Shown: positions 51,181 to 60,698, numbered from the stretch's first letter. The stretch is 64,000 nucleotides of DNA from Streptomyces sp. NBC_01216 (GCF_035994945.1 NZ_CP108677.1:3844001-3908000), one strand, 5' to 3'. The notes: generated by a model not told the origin, from the letters alone. Numbers and translations are program-made.

Positions 51181-51515
51181 CGCGGCTCCGCGCGGGACGA
51201 GAACGATCCCCACAGGCCGGTGGCCCGGCGGCGGTACACACCGGGCCACCGTCCCGTTCCGTCCCGGCTCCGGGCAGGTGCCCGGTCGTGGCCCGGCTGA
51301 ACGCGGTGCGCGCGCCGTCCCGAGTCTCCTGTCGGCGCGCCGGCTCGGCCCACGCCCGCCGCCTCCTCGCCCCGCCCCCGCACGCTCCGCCCCCGCACGC
51401 CCCTCCGCCGTTCTCTCGTGCTTCGGCGTCTCCGTACCCCCGTGCCGGTACACCCGTCCCGTGCGCACGGGCGGGGCGGGGCGGGCCGAGGTGGTGCGGC
51501 GGTCACAATGAGGGA
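51181..51515. other. Intergenic region upstream of the methyltransferase gene
   Basis: About 335 very GC-rich bases. It contains the hairpin at 51219-51250 and a C-rich stretch (51380-51410) with near repeats of CCCCCGCACGC. No gene seen. Confidence 0.5.
51219..51250 (+). terminator. Terminator of the small lipoprotein gene
   Basis: GGTGGCCCGG and CCGGGCCACC form a 10-base stem around a 12-base loop, 38 bases after the stop. Confidence 0.75.
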
Positions 51516-53066
51516 GTGAGTACGACCAGCCTGACCCCCAGCCTCCCGTTGCCCGCGCACGCCGCCCGACTGCGCGAGGCGCTGCTCGCCGCGGACTTCA
51601 CCGCCGACGGCCTGCTCGAACTGCTCGGAGCCCCCGCCTACGCTGCCCTCGCCCGCAGCGAGACCGTGCCCGCGCTGCGCGCCACCCGCGGGGACTCCCC
51701 GCTGGAGTCGCTCGTGCGTCTCTTCCTGCTCCAGGGCGCCGTCCCCGCCGAGCGGGCCGCCGCCGCGCTGCCGTTGAAGGAGGCGCTGGCCGACGGGTGG
51801 GTCGAGGAGGAGGGCGACGAGGTCCGGGCGACGGTCGACGTCCGCCCGTACGGAGGACCGGAGGGCCAGGACTGGTTCATCGTCTCCGACCTCGGCTGCG
51901 CGGTCGGCGGCGCCGGCGGCATCGGCAGGAAGGGGCGTCACGCGGGGACCGCCGTCGTCCTCGGCGTCGGTGGGGCGTCCACCACGCTCGCCGGCATCAC
52001 GGTCCGTACGCCCGTCTCCTCCGCCCTCGACCTGGGAACCGGTTCCGGAATCCAGGCCCTGCACGCCGCCCAGCACGCGACCCTGATCACCGCGACCGAT
52101 CTCAACCCCCGCGCACTGGACTTCACCCGGCTCACCCTCGCCCTGTCCGGAGCCCGTGGGGCCGAGCTGCTCGCGGGCTCGCTCTTCGAACCGGTCGACG
52201 GCCACACCTACGACCTGATCGTCTCCAACCCGCCGTTCGTCATCTCCCCCGGCGCCCGGCTCACCTACCGCGACGGCGGCATGGGCGGCGACGACCTGTG
52301 CCGCACGCTCGTGCAGGAGGCCGGCGAGCGACTCAACGACGGCGGCCATGCCCAGTTCCTCGCCAACTGGCAGCACGTGGAGGGCGAGGAGTGGCAGGAG
52401 CGCCTACGGTCCTGGGTGCCGCGCGGCTGCGACGCCTGGATCGTGCAGCGTGAGGTCCAGGACGTCACCCAGTACGCCGAGCTGTGGCTGCGCGACAGCG
52501 GCGACCACCGAGAGGACCCGGCACGCTACGACGAGCGGTACGAGGCGTGGCTCGACGAGTTCGAATCCCGCGGGACGCGGGCAGTCGGCTTCGGCTGGAT
52601 CACCCTGCGCAAGAACCCGGCGGTGGCCTCCGGAGCCGTGGAGCCGTCGATCGTCATCGAGGAGTGGCCGCACCCCGTCGAGCAGCCGCTCGGCGACACT
52701 GTCCGGGCGCACTTCGAGCGTCAGGACTACCTGCGGACCCGTGACGACGCGGCGCTGCTCGCCGACCACTTCGTCCTCGCGCCGGAGGTGATGCAGGAGC
52801 AGGTGGGCCTGCCCGGCGCTGAGGACCCCGAGCACGTCGTGCTCCGTCAGAACCGCGGCATGCGGCGCGCCACCAAGGTCGACCACGTCGGCGCCGGATT
52901 CGCGGGCGTGTGCGACGGATCGCTCAGCGCCGGCCGCATCCTCGACGCGATCGCCCAGTTGACCGGCGAGGATCCCGTACTGCTGCGGGACCGTACCCCG
53001 CAGGCGATCCGCCTCCTGGTGGAGGAGGGCTTCCTGCTGCCCGTCGGCGAGCGGGGCGACGCCTGA
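51516..53066 (+). CDS. SAM-dependent methyltransferase (PrmC/RlmG-like)
   Basis: A 516-residue protein. The N-terminal ~160 residues form a helical domain (winged-helix-like), followed by a class I methyltransferase fold: motif I LDLGTGSGIQAL (about 172-183) and the NPPF motif SNPPFVISP (about 232-240), the signature of enzymes that methylate the amide or amino nitrogen of Gln, Asn, guanine or adenine. The C-terminal ~170 residues are an extra domain. Target may be rRNA or a protein. GTG at 51516 has only a close GAGGGA upstream, so the exact start is uncertain. Confidence 0.88.
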   Translation: MSTTSLTPSLPLPAHAARLREALLAADFTADGLLELLGAPAYAALARSETVPALRATRGDSPLESLVRLFLLQGAVPAERAAAALPLKEALADGWVEEEGDEVRATVDVRPYGGPEGQDWFIVSDLGCAVGGAGGIGRKGRHAGTAVVLGVGGASTTLAGITVRTPVSSALDLGTGSGIQALHAAQHATLITATDLNPRALDFTRLTLALSGARGAELLAGSLFEPVDGHTYDLIVSNPPFVISPGARLTYRDGGMGGDDLCRTLVQEAGERLNDGGHAQFLANWQHVEGEEWQERLRSWVPRGCDAWIVQREVQDVTQYAELWLRDSGDHREDPARYDERYEAWLDEFESRGTRAVGFGWITLRKNPAVASGAVEPSIVIEEWPHPVEQPLGDTVRAHFERQDYLRTRDDAALLADHFVLAPEVMQEQVGLPGAEDPEHVVLRQNRGMRRATKVDHVGAGFAGVCDGSLSAGRILDAIAQLTGEDPVLLRDRTPQAIRLLVEEGFLLPVGERGDA

Positions 53067-53718
53067 CACGACCCGGACGGCCACCCCGTGGCCCCCGCGC
53101 CGGACGCACGGTCTCCCGGGCCGGCTCCCGGGGGCGGCGGTCCGCGGCGGGCCGAGCTCCGGTGACCGTTTCCGCCTCCGCTCTCCTCCCGCCTCCGCTT
53201 CCGTATCGTCACCCGGCTCGTCGTGTCCCGGGGAAGGCCCGCCCGCCGGGTGTCACCCGGCGGGCGGCGCGGCGTATGCCCGCGGAGACACCGCTGGTCG
53301 GGGCGGAGTACCCGTTCTTCCGCCGGGTGCTCCGCGCCGGGCTCCCGGCCTCGCCGGAGGGCGCGGCCCACCCGTCCGCGCCGTCCGGCCCGAGCGCTTC
53401 CGCCTGCCGGGCGTCCGGCGGCGCCGTGCCCCCGCGCGGGGCGCCGGCCCCGGCCCCCGCCCCGTGCCGTCCGTGGCGCCCACCGCGTCGGCGCGCCGAC
53501 GCCCCTCCCGCTCGGGCCGGGACGAAACACGAGGCCACGCGGCCGGACGGCCGGGAGAAGGAACGCCGGAGGAGACGCGTCCACTACCGGCCATCTTCGT
53601 GAACCCCTGCCGGGCCGTCCGCGTCGTTCACCCGGAATTCGCGCCCACGACGCCGGGGGGTGCCAGCCTCGGGCTCCAGAGGGCCGCGGAGGCCCACGGA
53701 GGGAACGGGGTACGGGGC
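53067..53718. other. Long GC-rich gap with an inverted repeat
   Basis: About 650 bases between the methyltransferase and small membrane protein genes. Open frames exist on both strands but are Arg/Pro/Ala-rich without support. An inverted repeat lies at 53241-53265. Confidence 0.45.
53241..53265. repeat. Inverted repeat, probable terminator of the methyltransferase gene
   Basis: GCCCGCCGGGTG and CACCCGGCGGGC flank a single T, giving a near-continuous palindrome 174 bases beyond the stop. It may act as a terminator. Confidence 0.55.
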
Positions 53719-53916
53719 ATGGAGAGCGGGCCAGCGATCTTCGCCGGGACGGCGTTCGCGCTGTTCGGAGGCGCACTGCTGCTGTGGACGGTGATGCGCG
53801 TGCGGCACCGTCGGCCTGTGGCGCATGGTGTGGACGTACGCGCCGGGGCGGCACTGACGACGGTCTTCGGCGCGGTGTTCCTCCTGCTCGGGGTGTGGTG
53901 CTTCGGGCGGCTGTGA
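53719..53916 (+). CDS. Small membrane protein upstream of topA
   Basis: A 65-residue protein with two membrane helices (about residues 5-24 and 42-60) joined by a basic loop (MRVRHRRPVAHG). It occupies the place of the small membrane protein gene that precedes topA in other Streptomyces, as I recall. Start ATG at 53719 has a G-rich upstream region, with GGAGGGAA further out. Function unknown. Confidence 0.75.
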   Translation: MESGPAIFAGTAFALFGGALLLWTVMRVRHRRPVAHGVDVRAGAALTTVFGAVFLLLGVWCFGRL

Positions 53917-54030
53917 CGCACGCTCTCCGGCAGCCGCGGCGGACGGTCGCGCCCCGCCGGTCGGGAGTCGGGCGGCAGGAATGCCAGCACTCGGGTTACC
54001 GTTCGAGTGGCCGTTGCGGGCTTTCGCCGT

Positions 54031-54055
54031 TTGACACGGGGGCGGGTTGTACCGT
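54031..54055 (+). promoter_or_regulatory. Candidate topA promoter element
   Basis: A consensus -35 TTGACA (54031-54036) is followed by TACCGT (54050-54055) after only 13 bases, or by a weaker TCACAC after 18. Short or unusual spacers would suit a supercoiling-sensitive promoter. About 100 bases upstream of the topA start. Confidence 0.4.
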
Positions 54056-54152
54056 CACACTCCGCAGCGACGGCAGCGTCACCGTACGAGCCGCAGCCGT
54101 GCGTGCCGTGCCGCACGCAGCCACCGAGCGTCGACCGGAGAGAAGAGCGAAG

Positions 54153-57059
54153 TTGTCCCCGACCAGCGAGACCGCAGAGGGCGGCCGCCGACTCGTCATC
54201 GTCGAGTCGCCTGCCAAGGCGAAGACGATCAAGGGCTACCTCGGCCCCGGATACGTCGTCGAGGCGAGCGTCGGGCACATCCGTGACCTGCCCAGTGGTG
54301 CCGCCGAGGTACCGGAGAAGTACACCGGCGAGGTGCGCCGTCTCGGGGTCGACGTCGAGCACGACTTCCAGCCCATCTACGTCGTCAACGCCGACAAGAA
54401 GGCACAGGTCAGGAAGCTCAAGGAGCTGCTGGCCGAGTCCGACGAACTCTTCCTCGCCACCGATGAGGACCGCGAGGGCGAGGCCATCGCGTGGCACCTC
54501 CAGGAAGTCCTGAAGCCCAAGGTCCCGGTCCACCGGATGGTCTTCCACGAGATCACCAAGGACGCGATCCGGGCGGCCGTCGCCAACCCGCGCGAGCTGA
54601 ACCAGCGCATGGTCGACGCCCAGGAGACCCGTCGCATCCTGGACCGGCTGTACGGCTACGAGGTCTCGCCGGTCCTGTGGAAGAAGGTCATGCCGAAGCT
54701 GTCGGCGGGCCGCGTGCAGTCGGTCGCCACCCGGCTCGTCGTCGAGCGGGAGCGCGAGCGCGTGGCCTTCCGGTCCGCCGAGTACTGGGACCTGACCGGC
54801 ACGTTCTCCACTTCCCCCGGTGACGCCGGAGCCGCCCTCGCCGGGGGCGGCTCCGGCGAACCCTCGTCGCTGGTCGCTCGGCTGGCCACGGTCGACGGCC
54901 GGCGGGTCGCGCAGGGCCGGGACTTCGGTGCCGACGGCCGGCTGAAGTCCTCCCAGGTGCTCCACCTGGACGAGACGAACGCGCGTGCCCTGGCCGCGGC
55001 GCTGGCCGAGACCTCCTTCGCCGTCCGCTCGGTCGAGTCGAAGCCGTACCGGCGCTCCCCCTACGCCCCGTTCCGGACCACCACCCTCCAGCAGGAGGCG
55101 AGCCGCAAGCTCGGCTTCGGCGCGAAGGCGACCATGCAGGTCGCGCAGAAGCTGTACGAGAACGGCTTCATCACCTACATGCGTACCGACTCCACGATCC
55201 TGTCCGACACCGCCGTGGCGGCGGCCCGGGCGCAGGTCACGCAGCTGTACGGTGCCGACTACCTGCCGGAGAAGCCGCGCGTCTACGCCGGCAAGGTCAA
55301 GAACGCGCAGGAGGCGCACGAGGCGATCCGCCCCTCGGGTGATCGTTTCCGCACCCCGGCGGAGACCGGTCTGACCGGCGAGCAGTTCCGGCTCTACGAA
55401 CTCATCTGGAAGCGGACCGTCGCCTCCCAGATGAAGGACGCCACGGGTGACTCGGTCACCGTCAAGATCGGCGGAGTCTCCTCCGACGGACGCGACGCCG
55501 AGTTCACGGCCTCCGGAAAGACGATCACCTTCCACGGCTTCATGAAGGCGTACGTCGAGGGAGCCGACGACCCCAACGCGGAGCTGGACGACCGTGAGCG
55601 CAGGCTCCCGCAGGTCACCCAGGGCGACCCGCTGTCGGCGCGGGAGATGACCGCGGACGGCCACGCCACCAAGCCGCCGGCCCGCTACACCGAGGCCACG
55701 CTCGTCAAGGAACTGGAAGAGCGCGAGATCGGCCGCCCGTCGACCTACGCGTCGATCATCGGCACGATCCTGGACCGCGGCTACGTCTTCAAGAAGGGGA
55801 CGGCCCTCGTCCCGTCGTTCCTGAGCTTCGCCGTGGTCAATCTGCTGGAGACCCACTTCGGCCGGCTCGTGGACTACGACTTCACGGCCAGGATGGAGGA
55901 CGACCTCGACCGCATCGCGCGGGGCGAGGCCCAGTCCGTGCCGTGGCTCAGGCGCTTCTACTTCGGCGAGGGCGGCCAGGACGACGGCGCCGGCGCGGCG
56001 GACGCGGGCAACGGTGACGGCGACCACCTCGGCGGTCTGAAGGAACTGGTCACGGACCTCGGCGCGATCGACGCGCGCGAGATCTCCTCCTTCCCGGTCG
56101 GCAACGGCATCGTGCTGCGCGTCGGGCGCTACGGCCCGTACGTCGAGCGCGGCGAGAAGGAAACCGAGGGACACCAGCGGGCGGACGTCCCCGACGACCT
56201 CGCTCCGGACGAGCTGACCGTCGAGCACGCCGAGGAACTGCTCGCCAAGCCGAGCGGTGACTTCGAACTCGGCACCGACCCCGTCAGCGGGCACCAGATC
56301 GTGGCCAAGGACGGCCGCTACGGCCCGTACGTCACCGAGATCCTTCCCGAGGGCACGCCGAAGACCGGCAAGAACGCGGTCAAGCCGCGCACGGCCTCGC
56401 TGTTCAAGTCGATGGCACTGGACACCGTGACCCTCGACGAGGCGCTGAGGCTGATGTCGCTGCCGCGCGTGGTGGGGACCGACGCCGAGGGCGTCGAGAT
56501 CACCGCGCAGAACGGCCGCTACGGCCCGTACCTCAAGAAGGGCACGGACTCGCGGTCGCTGACGGAGGAGGAGCAGCTCTTCACGATCACGCTGGAGGAG
56601 GCGCTCGCGATCTACGCGCAGCCCAAGCAGCGCGGGCGTGCCGCCGCCAAGCCGCCACTGAAGGAGCTCGGCGTCGACCCGGTCAGCGAGAAGCCGGTCG
56701 TGGTCAAGGACGGCCGCTTCGGTCCTTACGTGACCGACGGAGAGACCAACGCGACCCTGCGGACCGCCGACAGCGTCGAGACGATCACTCCGGAGCGCGG
56801 GTTCGAACTGCTGGCGGAGAAGCGCGCCAAGGGACCGGCCAAGAAGACGGCGAAGAAGGCCACGGCCAAGAAGACGGCCGCGAAGAAGACCACCGCGAAG
56901 AAGACCACGGCCGCGAAGAAGACCACGGCCGCGAAGAAGACCACGGCCGCGAAGAAGACCACGGCCGGGACGACGGCGACGAAGGCCACCGCCACGAAGG
57001 CCACGGCGGCCAAGAAGACCGCCGCCGCGGCGAAGAAGTCGGCGGACGGGCCGGAGTAG
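54153..57059 (+). CDS. topA: DNA topoisomerase I
   Basis: A 968-residue type IA topoisomerase. Toprim motifs VIVESPAKAKTI (catalytic Glu about 18) and TDEDREGEAI (Asp about 104 and 106), active-site Tyr about 342 in YMRTDST, and repeated C-terminal domains with GRYGPYV-type motifs replacing zinc fingers. The tail from about 890 is Lys/Ala/Thr-rich (repeats of AAKKTT), as in actinomycetes, and should bind DNA. It relaxes negative supercoils. TTG at 54153 (SPTSETAEGG) was chosen by likeness to the known start; the frame is open far upstream. Confidence 0.96.
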   Translation: MSPTSETAEGGRRLVIVESPAKAKTIKGYLGPGYVVEASVGHIRDLPSGAAEVPEKYTGEVRRLGVDVEHDFQPIYVVNADKKAQVRKLKELLAESDELFLATDEDREGEAIAWHLQEVLKPKVPVHRMVFHEITKDAIRAAVANPRELNQRMVDAQETRRILDRLYGYEVSPVLWKKVMPKLSAGRVQSVATRLVVERERERVAFRSAEYWDLTGTFSTSPGDAGAALAGGGSGEPSSLVARLATVDGRRVAQGRDFGADGRLKSSQVLHLDETNARALAAALAETSFAVRSVESKPYRRSPYAPFRTTTLQQEASRKLGFGAKATMQVAQKLYENGFITYMRTDSTILSDTAVAAARAQVTQLYGADYLPEKPRVYAGKVKNAQEAHEAIRPSGDRFRTPAETGLTGEQFRLYELIWKRTVASQMKDATGDSVTVKIGGVSSDGRDAEFTASGKTITFHGFMKAYVEGADDPNAELDDRERRLPQVTQGDPLSAREMTADGHATKPPARYTEATLVKELEEREIGRPSTYASIIGTILDRGYVFKKGTALVPSFLSFAVVNLLETHFGRLVDYDFTARMEDDLDRIARGEAQSVPWLRRFYFGEGGQDDGAGAADAGNGDGDHLGGLKELVTDLGAIDAREISSFPVGNGIVLRVGRYGPYVERGEKETEGHQRADVPDDLAPDELTVEHAEELLAKPSGDFELGTDPVSGHQIVAKDGRYGPYVTEILPEGTPKTGKNAVKPRTASLFKSMALDTVTLDEALRLMSLPRVVGTDAEGVEITAQNGRYGPYLKKGTDSRSLTEEEQLFTITLEEALAIYAQPKQRGRAAAKPPLKELGVDPVSEKPVVVKDGRFGPYVTDGETNATLRTADSVETITPERGFELLAEKRAKGPAKKTAKKATAKKTAAKKTTAKKTTAAKKTTAAKKTTAAKKTTAGTTATKATATKATAAKKTAAAAKKSADGPE

Positions 57060-57081
57060 AGCGGCCGGACCACGGACACCG

Positions 57082-57115
57082 GCGAGGGGCGGGGGCGCGA
57101 GCCTCCGCCCCTCGC
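57082..57115 (+). terminator. Terminator of topA
   Basis: GCGAGGGGCGG and CCGCCCCTCGC form an 11-base stem with a 12-base loop, 22 bases after the stop. Confidence 0.75.
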
Positions 57116-57146
57116 TCGTGCCCCGCTCGTGCCCCGCTCGTGCCCC
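57114..57146. repeat. Three tandem copies of GCTCGTGCCCC
   Basis: Three perfect 11-base units starting inside the right arm of the topA terminator, followed by two degenerate units (GCTCGCCCC type) to about 57165. Confidence 0.85.
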
Positions 57147-57247
57147 GCTCGCCCCCGCTCGCCCCCTCTCGCGCACGGTCTCGGCGCGTGCCACGTTTGT
57201 TCGGGCGGAGGGAACAGGGAGTGAAGGGGTCCGGATAGGGTGGACGG

Positions 57248-60200
57248 ATGACGCGAGCAGAGCAGACGGACTCCGGTGCCGCACTTGTCGCAGATTCCAG
57301 GGAACGTGCCGTGCGGGCGCTGCTGCGCCACCGGCCTCTCCGACGCTTGTGGAGCGCGCAGTTCGTCGGGGGGACGGGGGACGCCCTCGCCCTGCTCGTC
57401 CTGGTTCTGCTCGGCCTTCAGTCGGCCGTGTCCGAAGGCTCGTTCGGCGGCGGCTACCAAGGAGCGGCCCTCGCCGTCGCCACCGTCGTCGGCGCCCGGC
57501 TGCTGGCCGGCGTGCTCTTCGGGGCCGTCCTTCTCGGCCCGCTCACCACCCTCACCGGCCCCGCGGGAGTCCTCGACCGGCGCTGGACCATGATCGGGGC
57601 CGACGCCCTGCGGGCCGCGCTGCTCGTCGTCGCCCCGCTGTGGATCGACTGGACTCCCGGCAAGGCACCGTGGTTCCTGCTCGGCACCGTGTTCGTCACC
57701 GGCGCGGCCGAGCGCCTGTGGACCGTGTGCCGCGAAGGCGCCGCTCCCGCGCTGCTGCCCGCGTCACCGCTGGAGGGCGCCGCCGTACGCCCCCTGCCGG
57801 ACCACCTGGACACGCTGCGCCGTCTGACGCTGCGCACGAACTTCCTCGCCGTCCCGGCCGCCGCGGCCGTCCTGCTCGTCGCCACCCTCGTCGGCGACCT
57901 GCTCGGCACCGGCATCGAGTGGTTCTCCCTGCACCAGGCCGCTCTCGGCTCGTACGTCGCCGCCGGCCTGTTCGCCGCCTCCGTCTCCGTCCTCGCCGCC
58001 CTCACACTGCCCGGCGGGAAGACGCCGAGGCCCCGCTCGCCCCTGGAGGGACTGCGCCGCCCCCGCACGGACCAGGGCAAGGAGAACGGCCGTACCGGAG
58101 CCCTGCCGATCCTCGTCCTCGCGTGTGCCACCGTCGCCGCTGCCGTCACCGCCGCGGCGGCCGTCTCCGTCCTCCACGCGGGCGACCTCGGCGGCGGACC
58201 CGTCACCTTCGCACTCCTGATCCTCGCGCTCAGCGGGGCCACCGGTGTCGGCATCCGTACCGCCGGCTCCGTGCTCACCGTCCTGTCCCGCCGTCGCCTC
58301 CTCGCCCTCGCGATCGCCCTGAACGGCGTCGCGCTCCTCGCGATGGGCCTGGTGACCGACACGACGACCGTGCTGCTGCTGGCCGTTCTCGCCGGTTACG
58401 CCGCCGGAGTCGCCGCCCACACCGGCCACACCCTGATCGACCAGGAGACCGAGGAGGCCCGCAGGCCCCGGGCCACCGAACACCTCCAGGCCGTCGTCCG
58501 GGTCGCCATGGCCTTCGCCGCGCTGGTCGCCCCGCTGCTCGCGGCCGTGATCGGCCGGCACCGCCTCGGCTCGGGCAGCTTCGTCTTCGCCCATGGCGGC
58601 GCCGCCTTCACCCTGATGCTGGTCGGCGCGCTGCTGCTGCCGGTCGCCGCCCTCGTCCTGGCCAGGACCGACGACCGTGCCGGCGTTTCGCTGCGTCGCG
58701 ACCTGCGCGACGCGCTGCGCGGTGCCGACCCCGTCCAGGCACCCGCCCCCACCGGCTTCTTCATCGCCCTGGAGGGCGGCGACGGCGCCGGCAAGTCCAC
58801 CCAGGCCCAGGCACTCGCCGACTGGATCCGCGCCAAGGGCCACGAGGTCGTCGTCACCCGCGAGCCGGGTGCCACACCCATCGGCAAGCGCCTGCGCTCG
58901 ATCCTGCTCGACGTGTCCAGCGCCGGACTGTCCCACCGCGCCGAGGCGCTGCTGTACGCGGCCGATCGCGCCGAGCACGTCGACTCCCTGGTCAAGCCCG
59001 CCCTGGAACGCGGCGCCGTCGTCATCTCCGACCGTTACATCGACTCCTCCGTGGCCTACCAGGGCGCCGGACGCGACCTGTCGCCGACCGAGATCGCTCG
59101 GATCAGCCGCTGGGCGACGGGCGGGCTCGTGCCGCACCTGACCGTCCTGCTGGACGTCTCCCCGGAGACCGCGCGGGAACGGTTCACCGAGGCACCCGAC
59201 CGGCTGGAGTCCGAGCCGCCGGAGTTCCACGAGCGGGTGCGGGCCGGCTTCCTCACCCTGGCCGCCGGGGACCCGGGCCGCTATATCGTCGTCGACGCCG
59301 GCCAGGAACCCGAAGCCGTCACCACCGTCGTACGCCACCGGCTCGACCGGATGCTGCCGTTGTCCGAGGCCGAGGTGAAGGCCCGGGAGGAGGCCCGCCG
59401 CAAGGCCGAGGAGGAGGCCCGTCGGCGCGCCGAGGAAGAGGCCGCGCGCAAGGCGGAGGAAGAGCGACTGGAGCGCGAGCGCCAGGAGCAGCTCGCCAAG
59501 CTCCGTGCCGAGGAGGAGGAGCGCAAGCGCCGCGAGGAGGAGGAGGCGCGGCAGCGCGAGGCCGAGCGGCAGGCCGAGGAGGTCCGCCGTCGCGCCGAGG
59601 AGGCCAGGCTGGCCGCCGAGGAGGAGCGTAGGCGGCGCGAGGCCGAGGAGAAGGTACGCCGTGAGGAGGAGGAACGCCGCCGCGAGCAGGCCGAGGAAGA
59701 GGCCCGGCTGCGTGAGGAGGCGGAGGAGCGTCGCCGCGAGAAGCAGCGCAAGGCCGAGGAGGCCCTGCTGCGCGCCGAGGAGGCGAGGCGGCTTGCCGAG
59801 GCCGCGGCGGCGAAGGCCGCCGAGGAGGCAGCCCGCGAGGCCGTCGCCGAAGCGGAACGGAAGGCGGCGGCCGAGGCAGCCGCCGCGAAGGCCGCGGCCG
59901 AGGCGAAGGCGGCCGAGGACGCGAAGGCCGCCGAGGCCACCAGGATGGCGGAGGAGGCACGGGCCGCGGAGGCGGCGCGGGCTGCCGAGGCGGCGCGCCT
60001 CGCGGACGCCGAGGAGAAGGCGAAGGCCGCGGAGGCCGCCCGCGCACGCAAGGCCGAGCAGGACGCCAGGGCCGCGGCGGAGGTATCGGCCAACGAGGTG
60101 ACCGTACCCACACCGGTCGTGCGGCCCGACGACATCACACAGCCCGTGCCGACCGTCTCACCGAACGAGGTCACGGTCCGCACGCCGCTCGTGAAGCCGC

Positions 60201-60517
60201 AGGAGCAGACGCGTCCCGAGGAGGAGACCGCCGTGCTCCCGTCGGTCCGGGACGCGGCCGACACCGCGGTCCTGCCGCCCGTCCGGGACACCGACCCGGC
60301 CCACCGGGTGCCGCCGGGGTTCTTCCGTGACGAGGAGGACGAACCGACGGGGGCCGGCGACCGCACCCGTGAACTGCCCCAGGTCGACGAGCGGGGCCGC
60401 CCGCGCCGCCGCTCCGACTGGGCCGAGGAGACGCCGCTCGACGACCTGCCGACCCTGGCGGACGAACTGTTCGGCCCGCACGACGACGAGGACGACAGCC
60501 GGCCCCCGCGCCGCTGA
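57248..60517 (+). CDS. tmk: Membrane protein-thymidylate kinase-coiled coil fusion
   Basis: A 1089-residue protein in three parts. Residues about 30-490 carry ten to twelve hydrophobic helices of MFS-like transporter form. Residues about 507-705 are a thymidylate kinase: P-loop LEGGDGAGKSTQ, DRYIDSSVAYQG and the lid region. Residues about 705-945 are a long Glu/Arg/Ala coiled coil, followed by a Pro/Thr/acidic tail with three TVxTPxV-like repeats. The kinase makes dTDP from dTMP for DNA synthesis. The tethering to a membrane part is conserved in Streptomyces as I recall; the transporter-like role is unknown. holB follows, so replication supply genes are grouped. Confidence 0.93.
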   Translation: MTRAEQTDSGAALVADSRERAVRALLRHRPLRRLWSAQFVGGTGDALALLVLVLLGLQSAVSEGSFGGGYQGAALAVATVVGARLLAGVLFGAVLLGPLTTLTGPAGVLDRRWTMIGADALRAALLVVAPLWIDWTPGKAPWFLLGTVFVTGAAERLWTVCREGAAPALLPASPLEGAAVRPLPDHLDTLRRLTLRTNFLAVPAAAAVLLVATLVGDLLGTGIEWFSLHQAALGSYVAAGLFAASVSVLAALTLPGGKTPRPRSPLEGLRRPRTDQGKENGRTGALPILVLACATVAAAVTAAAAVSVLHAGDLGGGPVTFALLILALSGATGVGIRTAGSVLTVLSRRRLLALAIALNGVALLAMGLVTDTTTVLLLAVLAGYAAGVAAHTGHTLIDQETEEARRPRATEHLQAVVRVAMAFAALVAPLLAAVIGRHRLGSGSFVFAHGGAAFTLMLVGALLLPVAALVLARTDDRAGVSLRRDLRDALRGADPVQAPAPTGFFIALEGGDGAGKSTQAQALADWIRAKGHEVVVTREPGATPIGKRLRSILLDVSSAGLSHRAEALLYAADRAEHVDSLVKPALERGAVVISDRYIDSSVAYQGAGRDLSPTEIARISRWATGGLVPHLTVLLDVSPETARERFTEAPDRLESEPPEFHERVRAGFLTLAAGDPGRYIVVDAGQEPEAVTTVVRHRLDRMLPLSEAEVKAREEARRKAEEEARRRAEEEAARKAEEERLERERQEQLAKLRAEEEERKRREEEEARQREAERQAEEVRRRAEEARLAAEEERRRREAEEKVRREEEERRREQAEEEARLREEAEERRREKQRKAEEALLRAEEARRLAEAAAAKAAEEAAREAVAEAERKAAAEAAAAKAAAEAKAAEDAKAAEATRMAEEARAAEAARAAEAARLADAEEKAKAAEAARARKAEQDARAAAEVSANEVTVPTPVVRPDDITQPVPTVSPNEVTVRTPLVKPQEQTRPEEETAVLPSVRDAADTAVLPPVRDTDPAHRVPPGFFRDEEDEPTGAGDRTRELPQVDERGRPRRRSDWAEETPLDDLPTLADELFGPHDDEDDSRPPRR

Positions 60518-60532
60518 CGCCCACCGACGGCA

Positions 60533-60566
60533 GCGGTGCCGACGACGTCCCCGCCGTCGGCACCGC
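60533..60566 (+). terminator. Terminator of the tmk fusion gene
   Basis: GCGGTGCCGACG and CGTCGGCACCGC form a 12-base perfect stem with a 10-base loop, 15 bases after the stop. Confidence 0.82.
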
Positions 60567-60676
60567 GGCCGTCGGGTACGCCCCCGGGGGCCGGTGCCGT
60601 GTCGTGCAGTGCTCCGCACGGCCCCCGCGCCGCTCTCCCCGACCCCTCCCGGTGCGTGCCCGTCCCCGCCGCTCAC

Positions 60677-60698
60677 CCCTCCCTCCCTCCCTCCCTCC
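60677..60698. repeat. CCCT tetranucleotide microsatellite
   Basis: Five consecutive CCCT units plus CC, about 70 bases upstream of the holB start. Such runs can slip and change promoter spacing. Confidence 0.85.

Noticed and set aside
53223..54152. Upstream extension of the topA frame
   Set aside because: The frame stays open but the translation is Arg/Pro/Gly-rich and overlaps the small membrane protein gene; the remembered TopA start fits the TTG at 54153.
56820..57045. AAGAAGACC-like repeats at the end of topA considered as a DNA repeat array
   Set aside because: They are codon-level repeats for the Lys/Ala/Thr tail of the protein, common in actinomycete TopA, and not a separate element.
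57764..59338. 524-codon minus-strand frame opposite the tmk fusion
   Set aside because: Gly/Asp/Gln-rich shadow of the plus-strand gene, with no motif or ribosome-binding site.
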